A stretch of DNA of 64,000 bases from Actinoplanes sp. TBRC 11911 (GCF_012933445.1 NZ_JABBNC010000049.1:1-64000); one strand, 5' to 3'. Shown: positions 1 through 9,362, counted from the stretch's first letter. Numbers and translations are program-made. Notes: generated from the letters alone by a model not told the origin.

Positions 1-13
1 CGTAGGAAAGCCA

Positions 14-598
14 CTACCCAGACCAGGCAACGGCCAGCTGGGAAGACCAGGCACGCACGACCCGGGCGCGACGCCGGGAATCGTCGGTCAGGACGTCGGC
101 CAAGGCCAAACCACGCGCCATGTCAAGGGTTGCCTGCACCAGGGCGCGCGTATCCGGGTCAGAGTCGTCTACACCCAACAACCGGACCGCTCGGGCGTGG
201 ACCTCGCGGGCGAAGTGGCGTTCCAACGGCAGCACGGCCGCACGCAGGTCGGGGTCAGCAGCTGCCGCGTTCCAGACCTGAAGAGCCGCTCGGAACAGCT
301 CGCCGCCGATTGCCTCGACCATGTCGGCCACCACGGCGTGGATGCGGTCCGGGCCGTCGCGATCTGGCAGCGCGTCCAGCAACGCCACCCGCTCGGCGAA
401 CATGTGCTCCAACGCGCCCAGGATGAGGTCCTCGCGTGTTCGGAAATGGTGCTGGACCGCGCCTCGGCTGATGCCCGCCTCGGCGGCGATGACACCGACC
501 GTGGAGGTCTGGAAGCCCTGCGTTGCCAGGCATCGGATGGCCGCCTCCAGCAGGCGCTGCCGGGTTGCGCGGCTGCGGTCCTGTTTTGCCTCAGTCAC
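14..598 (-). CDS. TetR/AcrR family transcriptional regulator
   Basis: Cytoplasmic repressor-type regulator of 194 residues. The N-terminal 50 or so residues form a TetR helix-turn-helix (AAEAGISRGAVQHHF pattern) and the rest is a helical ligand-binding domain. The GTG start overlaps the last 8 bases of the upstream biotin carboxylase gene, so it is the last gene of the four-gene minus-strand operon that starts at AtuA. By position it probably controls this operon and the divergent acyl-CoA dehydrogenase, and the perfect dyad at 5818-5839 is the obvious candidate operator. The ligand is likely an acyl-CoA (inference from neighbours). The gene ends only 13 bases from the window edge. Confidence 0.9.
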   Translation of the reverse strand: MTEAKQDRSRATRQRLLEAAIRCLATQGFQTSTVGVIAAEAGISRGAVQHHFRTREDLILGALEHMFAERVALLDALPDRDGPDRIHAVVADMVEAIGGELFRAALQVWNAAAADPDLRAAVLPLERHFAREVHARAVRLLGVDDSDPDTRALVQATLDMARGLALADVLTDDSRRRARVVRAWSSQLAVAWSG

Positions 599-2510
599 TG
601 TCTACCACTGCCAGCGGTGCGTCCTGGGTGACCTGTTGGCCGACCTCGACCGGCAGCGCCGTTACCAGGCCGGCCGCGGGTGCGTGTACGGCGTGTTCCA
701 TTTTCATCGCCTCCAGCCAGACCAACGGCTGACCGGCCGTCACCGTTTCGCCCACCGTTACCCCGACGCGGACCACCGTTCCGGGCATCGGGGCTGCGAG
801 GGCGCCCGGCGGGACGCGTGCGGACGGGTCGGTGAAGCGGGGGACCTGGCGCAGTTCGACCGAGCCCTGGGTGCCGTCGACGACCACGCGGTCGGCGAAA
901 CGGCCGATGGTCCACCGCCGCCGCAGGCCGTCGACGTCCAGGACCACGTGGTTCGCGTCGCCCTCGACGAGCGTGATGCCGGGGTGGTTGTCGACTTCGA
1001 GGCGGTCGCGGGTGAAGCGGTACCGCACTTCGAACTCGCGTGGGCCGAGGGCGTACGTGCGGCTGCGGAAACCGACCGGGATGTTGCGGAAACCGCTGGT
1101 GACGGCGGGAAGCAGGGGTCCGCGCTCGTGCGCGGCGTCGGATATCGCGGCGATGACCGCGGCCAGGCCGGGATCGGCTTCGGTGATCAGGGAGGCCGGG
1201 GGATGCGTCTCGTAGAAGGCGGTGGTTGTCGCGCCGGCCAGGAAGTCCGGGTGCAGCAGGCTGCCTACCAGCAGATCCCGATTGGTCCGTACGCCGTGGA
1301 TCCGCGCGCGGCGCAGCGCCGACGCCAGCCTCCGGGTCGCCGCCGAGCGAGTTGGCGCGGCCGCGATCACCTTGGCCAGCAACGCGTCGTAGTGCGTTCC
1401 GACCACGCTGCCGGCCTCGAAACCGGCGTCGACCCGGACGTCGTCGGGGAACGTGAACGTGGCGAGCGTCCCGGTTTCCGGGCGCCAGTCGTCGGCGGGG
1501 CTTTCCGCGTACAGGCGGGCCTCGATGGCGTGCCCGGTCATCGTGGGTTCCGGGCCGGTCAGCGCGTGGCCGTCGGCGACCTCGATCTGCAGGGCGACCA
1601 GGTCGGTGCCGGTGACCGCCTCGGTGACCGGATGTTCGACCTGCAGGCGGGTGTTCATCTCGAGGAACCAGAACTCGCCGGTGTCGTCGGCCAGGAACTC
1701 GACGGTGCCGGCGCCCACGTAGCCGACCGCGGCGGCCGCGTCCCGGCCCGCCACGAGCAAGCGCTTGCGCAGGTCGCCGCCCACGCGTTCGACGAGGGGG
1801 GAGGGGGCCTCCTCGATGACCTTCTGGTGGCGGCGCTGCAGGGAGCACTCGCGCTCGCCCAGCGCCCAGATGGTGCCGTGGGTGTCGGCCAGGATCTGGA
1901 CCTCGACGTGGTGGGCGGCCGGCAGGTAGCGCTCGCAGAAGACCGTCGGATCGCCGAACGCCGCCTGTGCCTCGCGGGCCGCGGCTTCTACCGCGCCGGG
2001 CAAGTTGTCGAGGGTTTCGACGATGCGCATGCCGCGGCCGCCGCCGCCCGCCGAGGCTTTCACGAGCACCGGCAGGTCCGTGTCGGTCAGGGTGGCCGGG
2101 TCCAGGCGGTCCAGCACGGGGACGCCGGCGGCCGCCATCAAGCGCTTCGCCTCGATTTTCGACGCCATCGACGCCATCGCGGGCGGGGGCGGGCCGATCC
2201 ACGTCAGGCCGGCGTCGCGTACGGCCTGGGCGAAGCCGGCGTTCTCGGAGAGGAAGCCGTAGCCGGGGTGGACCGCGTCGGCGCCCGACCGTAGTGCGGC
2301 GGCCACGATGAGGTCGGCGCGCAGGTACGTTTCGGCGGGTGTGGCGCCGGGGAGGCGTACGGCGGAATCTGCCTCTTTGACGTGGGGGCTCCCGGCGTCC
2401 GCGTCGGAAAATATGGCCACTGTGGACAGGCCCAGGCGGCGGCAGGTGGTGAAGACGCGGCGGGCTATCTCGCCCCGGTTGGCTACCAGCACGGTGCTGA
2501 TGGACATCAC
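591..2510 (-). CDS. Biotin-dependent acyl-CoA carboxylase, alpha subunit (biotin carboxylase + BCCP)
   Basis: Carboxylates its own biotin with ATP and bicarbonate and passes the carboxyl group to the beta subunit encoded just upstream. The 639-residue protein starts with the biotin carboxylase N-domain (VLVANRGEIARRVF), has the glycine-rich ATP-grasp loop (SAGGGGRGMRIV), the RLQVEHPVTE active-site stretch, and a C-terminal biotinyl domain with the biotinylation site EAMKMEH. Length fits the alpha subunits of methylcrotonyl-, geranyl- or propionyl-CoA-type carboxylases. The start is GTG at 2510 (an ATG follows in frame), 4 bases after the beta-subunit stop. The substrate cannot be fixed from sequence; the AtuA partner favours a branched or terpenoid acyl-CoA. 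Confidence 0.93.
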   Translation of the reverse strand: MMSISTVLVANRGEIARRVFTTCRRLGLSTVAIFSDADAGSPHVKEADSAVRLPGATPAETYLRADLIVAAALRSGADAVHPGYGFLSENAGFAQAVRDAGLTWIGPPPPAMASMASKIEAKRLMAAAGVPVLDRLDPATLTDTDLPVLVKASAGGGGRGMRIVETLDNLPGAVEAAAREAQAAFGDPTVFCERYLPAAHHVEVQILADTHGTIWALGERECSLQRRHQKVIEEAPSPLVERVGGDLRKRLLVAGRDAAAAVGYVGAGTVEFLADDTGEFWFLEMNTRLQVEHPVTEAVTGTDLVALQIEVADGHALTGPEPTMTGHAIEARLYAESPADDWRPETGTLATFTFPDDVRVDAGFEAGSVVGTHYDALLAKVIAAAPTRSAATRRLASALRRARIHGVRTNRDLLVGSLLHPDFLAGATTTAFYETHPPASLITEADPGLAAVIAAISDAAHERGPLLPAVTSGFRNIPVGFRSRTYALGPREFEVRYRFTRDRLEVDNHPGITLVEGDANHVVLDVDGLRRRWTIGRFADRVVVDGTQGSVELRQVPRFTDPSARVPPGALAAPMPGTVVRVGVTVGETVTAGQPLVWLEAMKMEHAVHAPAAGLVTALPVEVGQQVTQDAPLAVVDSD

Positions 2511-2514
2511 GGCC

Positions 2515-4089
2515 TCACATCCGGAAGACGCCGAAGGTGCCGGTGCCCCGGACCGGCGCGGTGTGGATCGCGGACAGGGCGATGCCGAGCACGTCGCGGG
2601 TGTCGCGCGGGTCGATGATGCCGTCGTCGTAGACCATGCCGGACAGGACCATCGGCATCGCCTCGGCGCTGATCTGCTGCTCGATCATGTGCCGCACGAC
2701 CTGCGCACCGTCCTCATCGAACGGCCGGCCACGGGAGAGCGCCGAGGCCTTCGACACCATGTACGTCACGTCGGCGAGCTGCTGCGCGCCCATCACTGCG
2801 GATCGCGCGCTGGGCCAGGCGAAGACGAACCTCGGGTCGTACGCCCGTCCGCACATCCCGTAGTGGCCCGCGCCGTACGAATTGCCGATGAGCAGCGAGA
2901 TGTGCGGGACCGTGGAGTTCGACACCGCGTTGATCATCAGGGCGCCGTGCTTGATGATGCCACCCTGTTCGTACTCGCGGCCGACCATGTAGCCGGTCGT
3001 GTTGTGCAGGAACAGAAGTGGCGTGTCGGAGCGGTTGGCGAGCTGGATGAACTGGGCCGCCTTCTGCGCCTCCTCGCTGAACAGGACCCCGCGGCTGTTC
3101 GCCAGGATGCCGACCGGAAACCCGTGCAGCCGCGCCCATCCGGTGACCAGCGACGTCCCGTACAACGGTTTGACCTCGTCGAAGTCGCTGTCGTCGACGA
3201 TCCGGGCGATGATGTCCCGCGGATCGAACGGCGCCTTGAGGTCGGGCGGCACGATGTCGAGCAGGTCCTCGGCGGGGAAGCGCGGGCTGATCGGTGCCGC
3301 GGACGGGCCGGAAGCCTTGCGCCAGTTGAGCCGCGCGACGATGCGCCGCCCGATCCGGATCGCGTCGGGTTCGTCGAGCGCGTAATGGTCGGCCAGACCG
3401 GAGACGCGCGCGTGCATCTCGGCCCCGCCCAGCGACTCGTCGTCGGACTCCTCGCCGGTCGCGGCCTTGACCAGCGGCGGCCCGGCGAGAAACACCTTCG
3501 ACCTTTTCTCGATCATCACGACGTGGTCGCTCATGCCCGGCAGGTACGCCCCGCCCGCCGTGGAGTTGCCGAACACCAGCGCGATCGTCGGGATGCCGTC
3601 GGCGGACAAGCGGGTGAGATTGCGGAACACCGCGCCGCCCGGGATGAAGACCTCCTTCTGCGTCGTCAGGTCCGCGCCGCCGGACTCCACAAGGGAGACG
3701 ACCGGAAGCCGGTTCTGCAGGGCGATCTCGTGCATCCGCAGCGTCTTGCGCAGCGACCACGGGTTGCTCGCACCGCCCTTGACCGTCGGGTCGTTCGCGA
3801 TGAGCAGGCACTCGACGCCGCTGACCGTGCCGATCCCGGCGATGACGCTGCCGCCGACCAGGAAGTCCGAGCCGTAGCCGGCGAGTGCGGCCAGTTCGAG
3901 GAAGGGGGCGTCCCGGTCGAGCAGCAGCTCGATCCGCTCCCGGGCGGTCAGCTTGCCGCGCGCGTGATGCCGGTCGGCGCCGCCACCGGCCACCGCCTTC
4001 GCGGTCTCGGCCGCGATCTCGTCGAGGGCGCGGAGCATGGCTTCCCGGTTGGCCGTCGGCGCGTCCAGTGTGGACTTGAGAATCGTCAC
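2515..4089 (-). CDS. Acyl-CoA carboxylase, carboxyltransferase (beta) subunit
   Basis: Transfers the carboxyl group from carboxybiotin to an acyl-CoA. Both crotonase-fold halves of the carboxyltransferase domain are recognisable (GKLTARERIELLLD near the N-terminus, SGGADLTTQKEVF, FGNSTAGGAYLPGMSD, and the second half with NSYGAGHYGMCGRAYDP). At 524 residues it matches the methylcrotonyl/geranyl-CoA carboxylase beta family. I chose GTG at 4089 over the longer open frame from 4140 because it overlaps the AtuA stop as GTGA, the usual coupled arrangement, and conserved sequence starts there. It lies between AtuA and the alpha subunit in one operon. Confidence 0.92.
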   Translation of the reverse strand: MTILKSTLDAPTANREAMLRALDEIAAETAKAVAGGGADRHHARGKLTARERIELLLDRDAPFLELAALAGYGSDFLVGGSVIAGIGTVSGVECLLIANDPTVKGGASNPWSLRKTLRMHEIALQNRLPVVSLVESGGADLTTQKEVFIPGGAVFRNLTRLSADGIPTIALVFGNSTAGGAYLPGMSDHVVMIEKRSKVFLAGPPLVKAATGEESDDESLGGAEMHARVSGLADHYALDEPDAIRIGRRIVARLNWRKASGPSAAPISPRFPAEDLLDIVPPDLKAPFDPRDIIARIVDDSDFDEVKPLYGTSLVTGWARLHGFPVGILANSRGVLFSEEAQKAAQFIQLANRSDTPLLFLHNTTGYMVGREYEQGGIIKHGALMINAVSNSTVPHISLLIGNSYGAGHYGMCGRAYDPRFVFAWPSARSAVMGAQQLADVTYMVSKASALSRGRPFDEDGAQVVRHMIEQQISAEAMPMVLSGMVYDDGIIDPRDTRDVLGIALSAIHTAPVRGTGTFGVFRM

Positions 4090-5792
4090 CGCTCCTCCAG
4101 CAGGCGTACCGGAATGTCCACGTGCCGCGAGCGCAGCCACTCGGCGAGGCCTTTCGCCTGCGGGTCGAAGCGGGCGTTGTAGGCCACGCCCTGCCCGAGC
4201 AGCCCGTCGATCACGACGTTGACGGCGCGGATGTCCGGCAGATAGGCGATCCGGATCGGCAGGTCGGCGAGCTCGGGCAGGAGGGTGCGGAGGGCGCTTT
4301 CCGAGACGACATCACAGAGCCAGGGGTACGCCTCCGGATCGCGCACCCACAGGCCGATGTTGGCGTCGCCGCCCTTGTCCCCGGAGCGCGCGCCGGCAAG
4401 CGTCCCCAGCGGAAGCCGCCGCGTCGGCCCGTCGTGCCCGGTTCCGTGAGCGGGTTGCTCGGTGTCCGACCCTCCGGAAATTTCAGCATTTAGCGCTATA
4501 AAAGCGGCGGGTGCGGGCGCAGGGGTAGGTGCGCCGGCCAGCCGCTCGAGTGGGCGCGTCTCCTCCGGCGGGGCGACCTTCTCCACCGCGCCGTCGTCCA
4601 GTACCACCTCGTGCGCCACCGCCTCCTGGGGCACGAACTCGGCGGTGAAAACGCCGTACGGCTGGGCCCGGCCCGGGGGTGCTGTGCCGAAGAAGCCCGG
4701 GTAGGACGCGAGCGCCAGCTCCACCGCCGCGTTGCTGAACGCCCGCCCCGCCGTCTGCTCGTCGGGGTCGCGGGCGACCACCGTCAGCAGCGCGGAGGCC
4801 TGCTGCTCGGTGGGCGCGTCCGGACGGTCCAGGCGGGCCAGCGTCCAGGTCACCTCCGCGGGCCGGGTGCTCACGGAAGCCTCGAACTGGCGCCGGAACA
4901 ATGCCGCCTTCGCCTCGATGTCCAGGCCGGTCAGGACCACCGTCATCGCGTTGCGGAAACCCGCGATCCGGCTGCGGCCCACCTTGATCGTGGGGGGCGG
5001 TGCTTCACCGCGTACGCCGGAAATTTGCACTTGATCTTGGCCGATCTGGCGCAACCGGATCGAGTCCAGGCGGGTGGTCACGTCCGGGCCGGCGTACCGG
5101 CAGTCCTGGATCTCGTAGACCAGTTGGGCGGTCACCGTGCCGACCGTGACCGCGCCGCCGGTGCCGGGATGCTTGGTGATCACGCTGGATCCGTCGGGCT
5201 CGATCTCGGCGATCGGGAAACCGGGGCGCGTGAGGTCCTCGATCTCGTCGAAGAACGCGTAGTTGCCGCCGGTCGCCTGGGTGCCGCACTCCAGGACGTG
5301 GCCGGCCACCGTCGCGCCGGCCAGCGCGTCGAAGTCGGTGCGCCACCATCCGTAGCGGGCGATCGCCGGGCCGATGACCAGCGACGCGTCGGTGACCCGG
5401 CCGGTGACCACGATGTCGGCGCCGGCGGTCAGAGCCCGCGCGATCCCGAACGCCCCGAGATAGGCGTGCGTGTCGCCGCGGACCACGGCGATCCGGGGGG
5501 CGAGCCCCTGTGCGGCGGCGAGCGCGCGGATCGCGTCGGCCAGGCCGGACGGGTTGACGCCGCCGGCGTTCGCGACGATCCGCACCCGGCGGTCCAGCGC
5601 AAGCCGCAGGCAGTCGTTGAGCTGGGCGAGGAACGTCTTCGCGTACCCGTCGGCGTCGCGCGCCAGGATCAGCATGGTGAGCTCGGCCAGGTAGTCGCCG
5701 GTCAGCACGTCCAGCCGGCCGCCCTCGAGCATCTCCCGCATGGCCGCGAGCCGATCCCCGTAGAAGCCCGAGCAGTTGCCGATGCGGAGCAT
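4086..5792 (-). CDS. AtuA family protein (acyclic terpene utilization, DUF1446)
   Basis: A 568-residue cytoplasmic protein beginning MLRIGNCSGFYGDRLAAM and running through an AtuA/DUF1446 core (residues about 1-400), then a C-terminal domain of about 100 residues that starts near the conserved GARSGDKGGDANIGLW. AtuA is required for citronellol/geraniol catabolism in Pseudomonas, but its reaction is not established. Here it heads an operon with a biotin-dependent carboxylase and TetR, opposite an acyl-CoA dehydrogenase, the same gene content as the atu pathway core. Actinobacteria carry such clusters widely and their true substrate may be a different branched acyl-CoA. The linker around residues 410-440 is Pro/Ala-rich. 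Confidence 0.88.
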   Translation of the reverse strand: MLRIGNCSGFYGDRLAAMREMLEGGRLDVLTGDYLAELTMLILARDADGYAKTFLAQLNDCLRLALDRRVRIVANAGGVNPSGLADAIRALAAAQGLAPRIAVVRGDTHAYLGAFGIARALTAGADIVVTGRVTDASLVIGPAIARYGWWRTDFDALAGATVAGHVLECGTQATGGNYAFFDEIEDLTRPGFPIAEIEPDGSSVITKHPGTGGAVTVGTVTAQLVYEIQDCRYAGPDVTTRLDSIRLRQIGQDQVQISGVRGEAPPPTIKVGRSRIAGFRNAMTVVLTGLDIEAKAALFRRQFEASVSTRPAEVTWTLARLDRPDAPTEQQASALLTVVARDPDEQTAGRAFSNAAVELALASYPGFFGTAPPGRAQPYGVFTAEFVPQEAVAHEVVLDDGAVEKVAPPEETRPLERLAGAPTPAPAPAAFIALNAEISGGSDTEQPAHGTGHDGPTRRLPLGTLAGARSGDKGGDANIGLWVRDPEAYPWLCDVVSESALRTLLPELADLPIRIAYLPDIRAVNVVIDGLLGQGVAYNARFDPQAKGLAEWLRSRHVDIPVRLLEER

Positions 5793-5817
5793 TCCGTGAG
5801 ATTGGCACAGCGGCGAA

Positions 5818-5839
5818 AAACAAGCAAGCGTGCTTGTTT
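5818..5839. promoter_or_regulatory. Perfect inverted repeat, likely TetR operator
   Basis: AAACAAGCA, a 4-base spacer AGCG, then TGCTTGTTT: two 9-bp arms with no mismatch. It lies in the 77-bp divergent gap between the AtuA-operon start (5792, minus) and the acyl-CoA dehydrogenase start (5870, plus) and is unusually AT-rich for this DNA. Size and position are those of a TetR-family operator, and the operon encodes one TetR protein. Binding itself is inferred. Confidence 0.75.
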
Positions 5840-5869
5840 CCGCGGGGGAGGTCTCGATACGGTCGGCGG

Positions 5870-7018
5870 ATGCGGCTCAACGAGGACCACGCAGCCTTCC
5901 GGGACAGCGTCCGCCGGTTCGTCGACACGGAGGTCAACCCGTACGTCGACGAGTGGGAGCGGGCCGGCCGCGCGCCGCTGCACGACCTGTTCCCCAAGGC
6001 CGCGGCGCTGGGCCTGCTCGGCTTGGAATATGCGTCGCGGTGGGGTGGTGAAGAGGCCGACCCGAGCTTCCAGCTCGTCGCCGCGGAAGAATACGGCCGG
6101 ATGCACGCCGGCGGGATCGGCATGGCGATCGGCGTCCAGGCCATGATGGCCACGCCCTCGCTGCACCAGTACGGGACGGACGAGCTCAAGGAGCGCTACC
6201 TCAAGCCCGCCATCGCCGGCACCGCGGTCACCTCGATCGCGGTCACCGAGCCGGACACCGGCTCCGACGTGGCCCGGCTGCGCACCCGCGCGGTCCGCGA
6301 CGGCGACGACTGGGTGATCACCGGGCGGAAGGTCTTCATCACCAACGGCGCCCAGGCCGACTGGATCTGCCTGCTGGCGCGCACCTCCGACGAGGGCGGC
6401 TACCGCGGCATGTCGCAGATCGTGGTGCCCACCGACCTTCCCGGTTTCGAGGTGGTGCGCACCTTCGAAAAGCTGGGCAACCGCTGCTCGGACACCGCGG
6501 AACTGTCCCTCGACGAGGTCCGCGTGCCGGTGGCCAACACGATCGGCACCGTCGGCCGCGGCTTCCAGCAGCAGATGCAGCAGTTCGTCACCGAGCGCAT
6601 GTTCGCGGCGTACTCCACCGTCGGTTCCTGCCAGTACGCGCTGGAGCGCACCCGGGCGTTCGCGCACGACCGCACAGTGTTCGGCCGTCCGCTCGCCGAC
6701 CGGCAGTACGTGGCGTTCCGCCTCGCCGAGCTGCAGTCCGAGGTGGACCTGCTGCGCAGCCACAACCTGGTGACCTGCGAGGCGCTGGCGGCCGGCGAGG
6801 ACATCACGCGGATGGCCACGGTGGCGAAACTGAAGGCGGGCCGCCTGATCCGCGAGGTTGCCGACTGGTGCCTGCAGTTCCACGGCGGCATGGGATATCT
6901 CGAGGATTCCTGGACTTCGCGGATGCTGCGCGACACCCGCCTGACCTCGATCGGGGCCGGCGCCGACGAGGTCATGCTGCAGGTGCTGGCGCGGCTCGAC
7001 GGCCTGAGCGCCGATTGA
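5870..7018 (+). CDS. Acyl-CoA dehydrogenase
   Basis: FAD flavoprotein of 382 residues that introduces an alpha-beta double bond into an acyl-CoA. N-terminal helical, central beta (TEPDTGSDVARLRTRA) and C-terminal domains (FHGGMGYLEDS near the end) are all present. The position of the medium-chain-enzyme catalytic Glu is occupied by the IGAG type seen in isovaleryl-CoA and long-chain dehydrogenases, where the base lies elsewhere. I start at ATG 5870 (MRLNEDHAAF) because the in-frame extension from 5834 runs through the operator-like dyad. Divergent from the AtuA-carboxylase operon, it would supply the enoyl-CoA to be carboxylated. Confidence 0.9.
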   Translation: MRLNEDHAAFRDSVRRFVDTEVNPYVDEWERAGRAPLHDLFPKAAALGLLGLEYASRWGGEEADPSFQLVAAEEYGRMHAGGIGMAIGVQAMMATPSLHQYGTDELKERYLKPAIAGTAVTSIAVTEPDTGSDVARLRTRAVRDGDDWVITGRKVFITNGAQADWICLLARTSDEGGYRGMSQIVVPTDLPGFEVVRTFEKLGNRCSDTAELSLDEVRVPVANTIGTVGRGFQQQMQQFVTERMFAAYSTVGSCQYALERTRAFAHDRTVFGRPLADRQYVAFRLAELQSEVDLLRSHNLVTCEALAAGEDITRMATVAKLKAGRLIREVADWCLQFHGGMGYLEDSWTSRMLRDTRLTSIGAGADEVMLQVLARLDGLSAD

Positions 7019-7048
7019 GCCCGCACGCGGGCGGGTACATCGTCGGAC

Positions 7049-8542
7049 GTGACTGCCGTACACGAGCGCTACCGCCTGCGCCGGGTCCTCGGCGCCGGCG
7101 GCATGGGCCGGGTCTGGCTGGCCCGCGACGAGATGCTGCGACGCGACGTGGCGCTCAAGGAAATCATGCTGCCGGTCAACGAGGAGGCGCCGCTGCGGGA
7201 GGCGCGGGCGGCCGCCCGCATCAGCCATCCCGGGGTGGCACAGGTCTACGACACGTTCTCCGACGACGGGCGGTCCTGGATTGTCATGGAGTACGTGCCG
7301 TCGCGCTCGCTGCAGGCGGTTCTGGACACCGACGGCCCGCTGCCGCCGGAACGCGCGGCCGAGATCGGACTCGCGGTGCTTGCGGCGCTTGCGGCCGCGC
7401 ATGCTTCCGGCGTACGCCACCGCGACGTCAAACCGGCCAACGTGCTGCTCGCCGACGACGGCCGGGTGGTGCTCACCGACTTCGGGGTGGCCGCCGTCGA
7501 CGGGGACAGCCTGGCCACGAGTTCCGGGCTGATCCTCGGCTCGCCGCAGTACATGGCCCCGGAACGAGTCCGCTCCGGGGCGGCGACCCCGGCGGCCGAC
7601 CTGTGGTCGCTCGGCGCGACGCTGTTCGCCTCCGTGGAAGGGCATTCGCCGTACGCCCGGCGCTCGGTCATGGAGACGGTGACCGCGGTGGCCAGCGAGG
7701 AGCCGGAGCGGCCGACGAGGGCCGGTGCTCTGGACCAGGCCCTGGACGGGTTGCTGCGCAAGGATCCGGCGGAGCGGATCGGCGCCGCCGAGACCGAGCG
7801 ACTGTTGCGGGCGGCGGTGGCAACGCAGCCAGCGCGGGCGCCCGTGCCGGCCATCAGTCGGCGGGGTTCGGCGCCGGTCGTCGGCAGGAGGCGGCGTTCG
7901 GCGTTCATCGCCGCGGCGGTCACCGCGGTGGTGGTGGTCGCCGGCGGTGTAGGCGGCTGGCTGGCGTCACGACCCGCCGACAAGCCGGACGTAACCGCGG
8001 CGCCGCGGCCCACCACCAGCGCATCCGCCTCGCCGGCCCGTTCGTCGTCGGCGCCCTCCTCCGCGCCGGTGAGGCCATCCGGTCAAGCCTCCGCCGCGCC
8101 CGTGCTCCCCGCGGGTTGGACGCGATATCGGGACCCGACCGGCTTCTCGCTCTACGTGCCCCGCGGCTGGACCCGCAGCAAGGAAGGGTCCATCGTGTAC
8201 TTCCGCGGCGCCGGCCGCGTCCTCGGCATCGACCAGACCGACAAGCCACAGCCGGACCCGGTCGCGGACTGGCGCGGCAAGGCCGGCTATCGCGTCGCGC
8301 GCGGCGATTTCCCCGCCTACCACGAGGTCCACATCCGCGCGGTGAAGTACTTCCGCAAGGCCGCCGACTGGGAGTTCACCTTCACCCGGTCCGGCGTCCG
8401 CCAGCACGTCAACAACCGTGGCTTCATCACGTCACCCACACAGGCGTACGGGATCTATTGGCAATGCCCGGACGCCGGATGGCAGAGCGCCGAGAAGGAT
8501 CTGCGGCTGGTTTTCGGCAGTTTCCGCCCGGCGGACGACTGA
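7049..8542 (+). CDS. Transmembrane serine/threonine protein kinase
   Basis: PknB-like receptor kinase of 497 residues. The kinase domain spans about residues 8-265: Gly loop GAGGMGRV, Lys37, HRDVKPAN with catalytic Asp126, and DFG at 144-146. A single membrane helix follows at about 286-306, after an Arg-rich stretch, then a Ser/Ala/Pro linker and an extracellular domain (about 345-497) rich in Trp and aromatic residues. There are no PASTA repeats, so the external ligand is unknown. GTG start, 30 bases after the acyl-CoA dehydrogenase. It converges with the next gene, with only 8 bases between the stops. Confidence 0.92.
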   Translation: MTAVHERYRLRRVLGAGGMGRVWLARDEMLRRDVALKEIMLPVNEEAPLREARAAARISHPGVAQVYDTFSDDGRSWIVMEYVPSRSLQAVLDTDGPLPPERAAEIGLAVLAALAAAHASGVRHRDVKPANVLLADDGRVVLTDFGVAAVDGDSLATSSGLILGSPQYMAPERVRSGAATPAADLWSLGATLFASVEGHSPYARRSVMETVTAVASEEPERPTRAGALDQALDGLLRKDPAERIGAAETERLLRAAVATQPARAPVPAISRRGSAPVVGRRRRSAFIAAAVTAVVVVAGGVGGWLASRPADKPDVTAAPRPTTSASASPARSSSAPSSAPVRPSGQASAAPVLPAGWTRYRDPTGFSLYVPRGWTRSKEGSIVYFRGAGRVLGIDQTDKPQPDPVADWRGKAGYRVARGDFPAYHEVHIRAVKYFRKAADWEFTFTRSGVRQHVNNRGFITSPTQAYGIYWQCPDAGWQSAEKDLRLVFGSFRPADD

Positions 8543-8550
8543 GGCGACGG

Positions 8551-9288
8551 TCAGCTGATGGTCGACGCCAGCTTGTGCAGGGCGTCGGCGGCGCCGGAGG
8601 TGAGCGGCGCGCCGTGGCCGGGCAGGATCGCCTTCACGTCCAGAGTGGCCAGCTTGCGCACCGATTCCGCCGCCTGCGCCAGATCCGCCGTGTTCGCCGG
8701 GTCGGAACCGTTGAGGCCGCCGCCCGTCGTGCGCAGCGCGTCCCCCGCGACCAGCACGCCGAGCGACGAGTCGAAAATCGAGATGTGCCCGAGCGTGTGC
8801 CCCGGGGTGTTCACCACCCGCAGGCCGAAGATGTCGGTGCCGTCCTTGACCGGCGTGATCTCGCGGTCGCTGATGATGCTTGCCGCGTCCCCCTCCCCAG
8901 CGTAGAAGGTGGGCTTCGCGTCGGCGGTCAGGCCCTCAAGACCGCCCGCGTGGTCGGGGTGCAGATGGGTGATGACGACGTGCTTCACCTTGTTCCAGCC
9001 GCTGCCGGCGGCCTTGAGGCCCTCGGCGATCTGGTCGCTGGAGTTGGCCACGCCGAGGTCGACCACGGCGGCCTCGTCGCCCCGGATCAGCAGGTAGGCG
9101 GAGACGAACGACATGTTGACGCGGGTCCAGCCGCCGAGATCGGCCTCGGGCTGGCTGGCCGGCGCCGCGGACGGCGTCTCGGGGGAGTCGGACGAACACG
9201 CTGTCACCGTGTTGACGAGAGCCACGCCGAGCACTCCGGACCCGGCCGCGACGAGGAGCTTGCGGCGTGTGAGCAAGTAGTCCCTCAT
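8551..9288 (-). CDS. MBL-fold metallohydrolase lipoprotein (copy 1)
   Basis: Exported hydrolase of the metallo-beta-lactamase fold, 245 residues. The N-terminus has a twin-arginine-like motif (TRRKLLVAAGSG) running into a lipobox (VTAC), so the mature protein should be membrane-anchored outside. The zinc motif HLHPDHAGG and later metal ligands (GHTLGHISIF, ILPGHG) are intact. I start at ATG 9288 rather than the TTG at 9297 because the paralogue next door begins the same way (MRD.LL.RRKLLVAAGSG). Substrate unknown. Tandem duplicate of 9363-10091. Confidence 0.88.
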   Translation of the reverse strand: MRDYLLTRRKLLVAAGSGVLGVALVNTVTACSSDSPETPSAAPASQPEADLGGWTRVNMSFVSAYLLIRGDEAAVVDLGVANSSDQIAEGLKAAGSGWNKVKHVVITHLHPDHAGGLEGLTADAKPTFYAGEGDAASIISDREITPVKDGTDIFGLRVVNTPGHTLGHISIFDSSLGVLVAGDALRTTGGGLNGSDPANTADLAQAAESVRKLATLDVKAILPGHGAPLTSGAADALHKLASTIS

Positions 9289-9362
9289 GGTGCGCAATTA
9301 TCACCGCCGATACGTGGGCACGCTCCCATCACGGCGAAAACCTTGCCGATTCGAGACCCTCG

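Noticed and set aside
321..2294. Long 657-codon frame on the plus strand opposite the biotin carboxylase
   Set aside because: Antisense shadow of a well-conserved gene; composition is Gly/Arg/Val-rich with no family resemblance.
591..5792. Naming the carboxylase as geranyl-CoA carboxylase and the locus as a proven atu pathway
   Set aside because: The AtuA neighbour suggests it, but the methylcrotonyl- and geranyl-type subunits cannot be separated by eye, and the rest of the atu genes are absent.
5702..7645. 647-codon minus-strand frame across the dehydrogenase and kinase
   Set aside because: It is antisense to two clear genes and has no recognisable domain.
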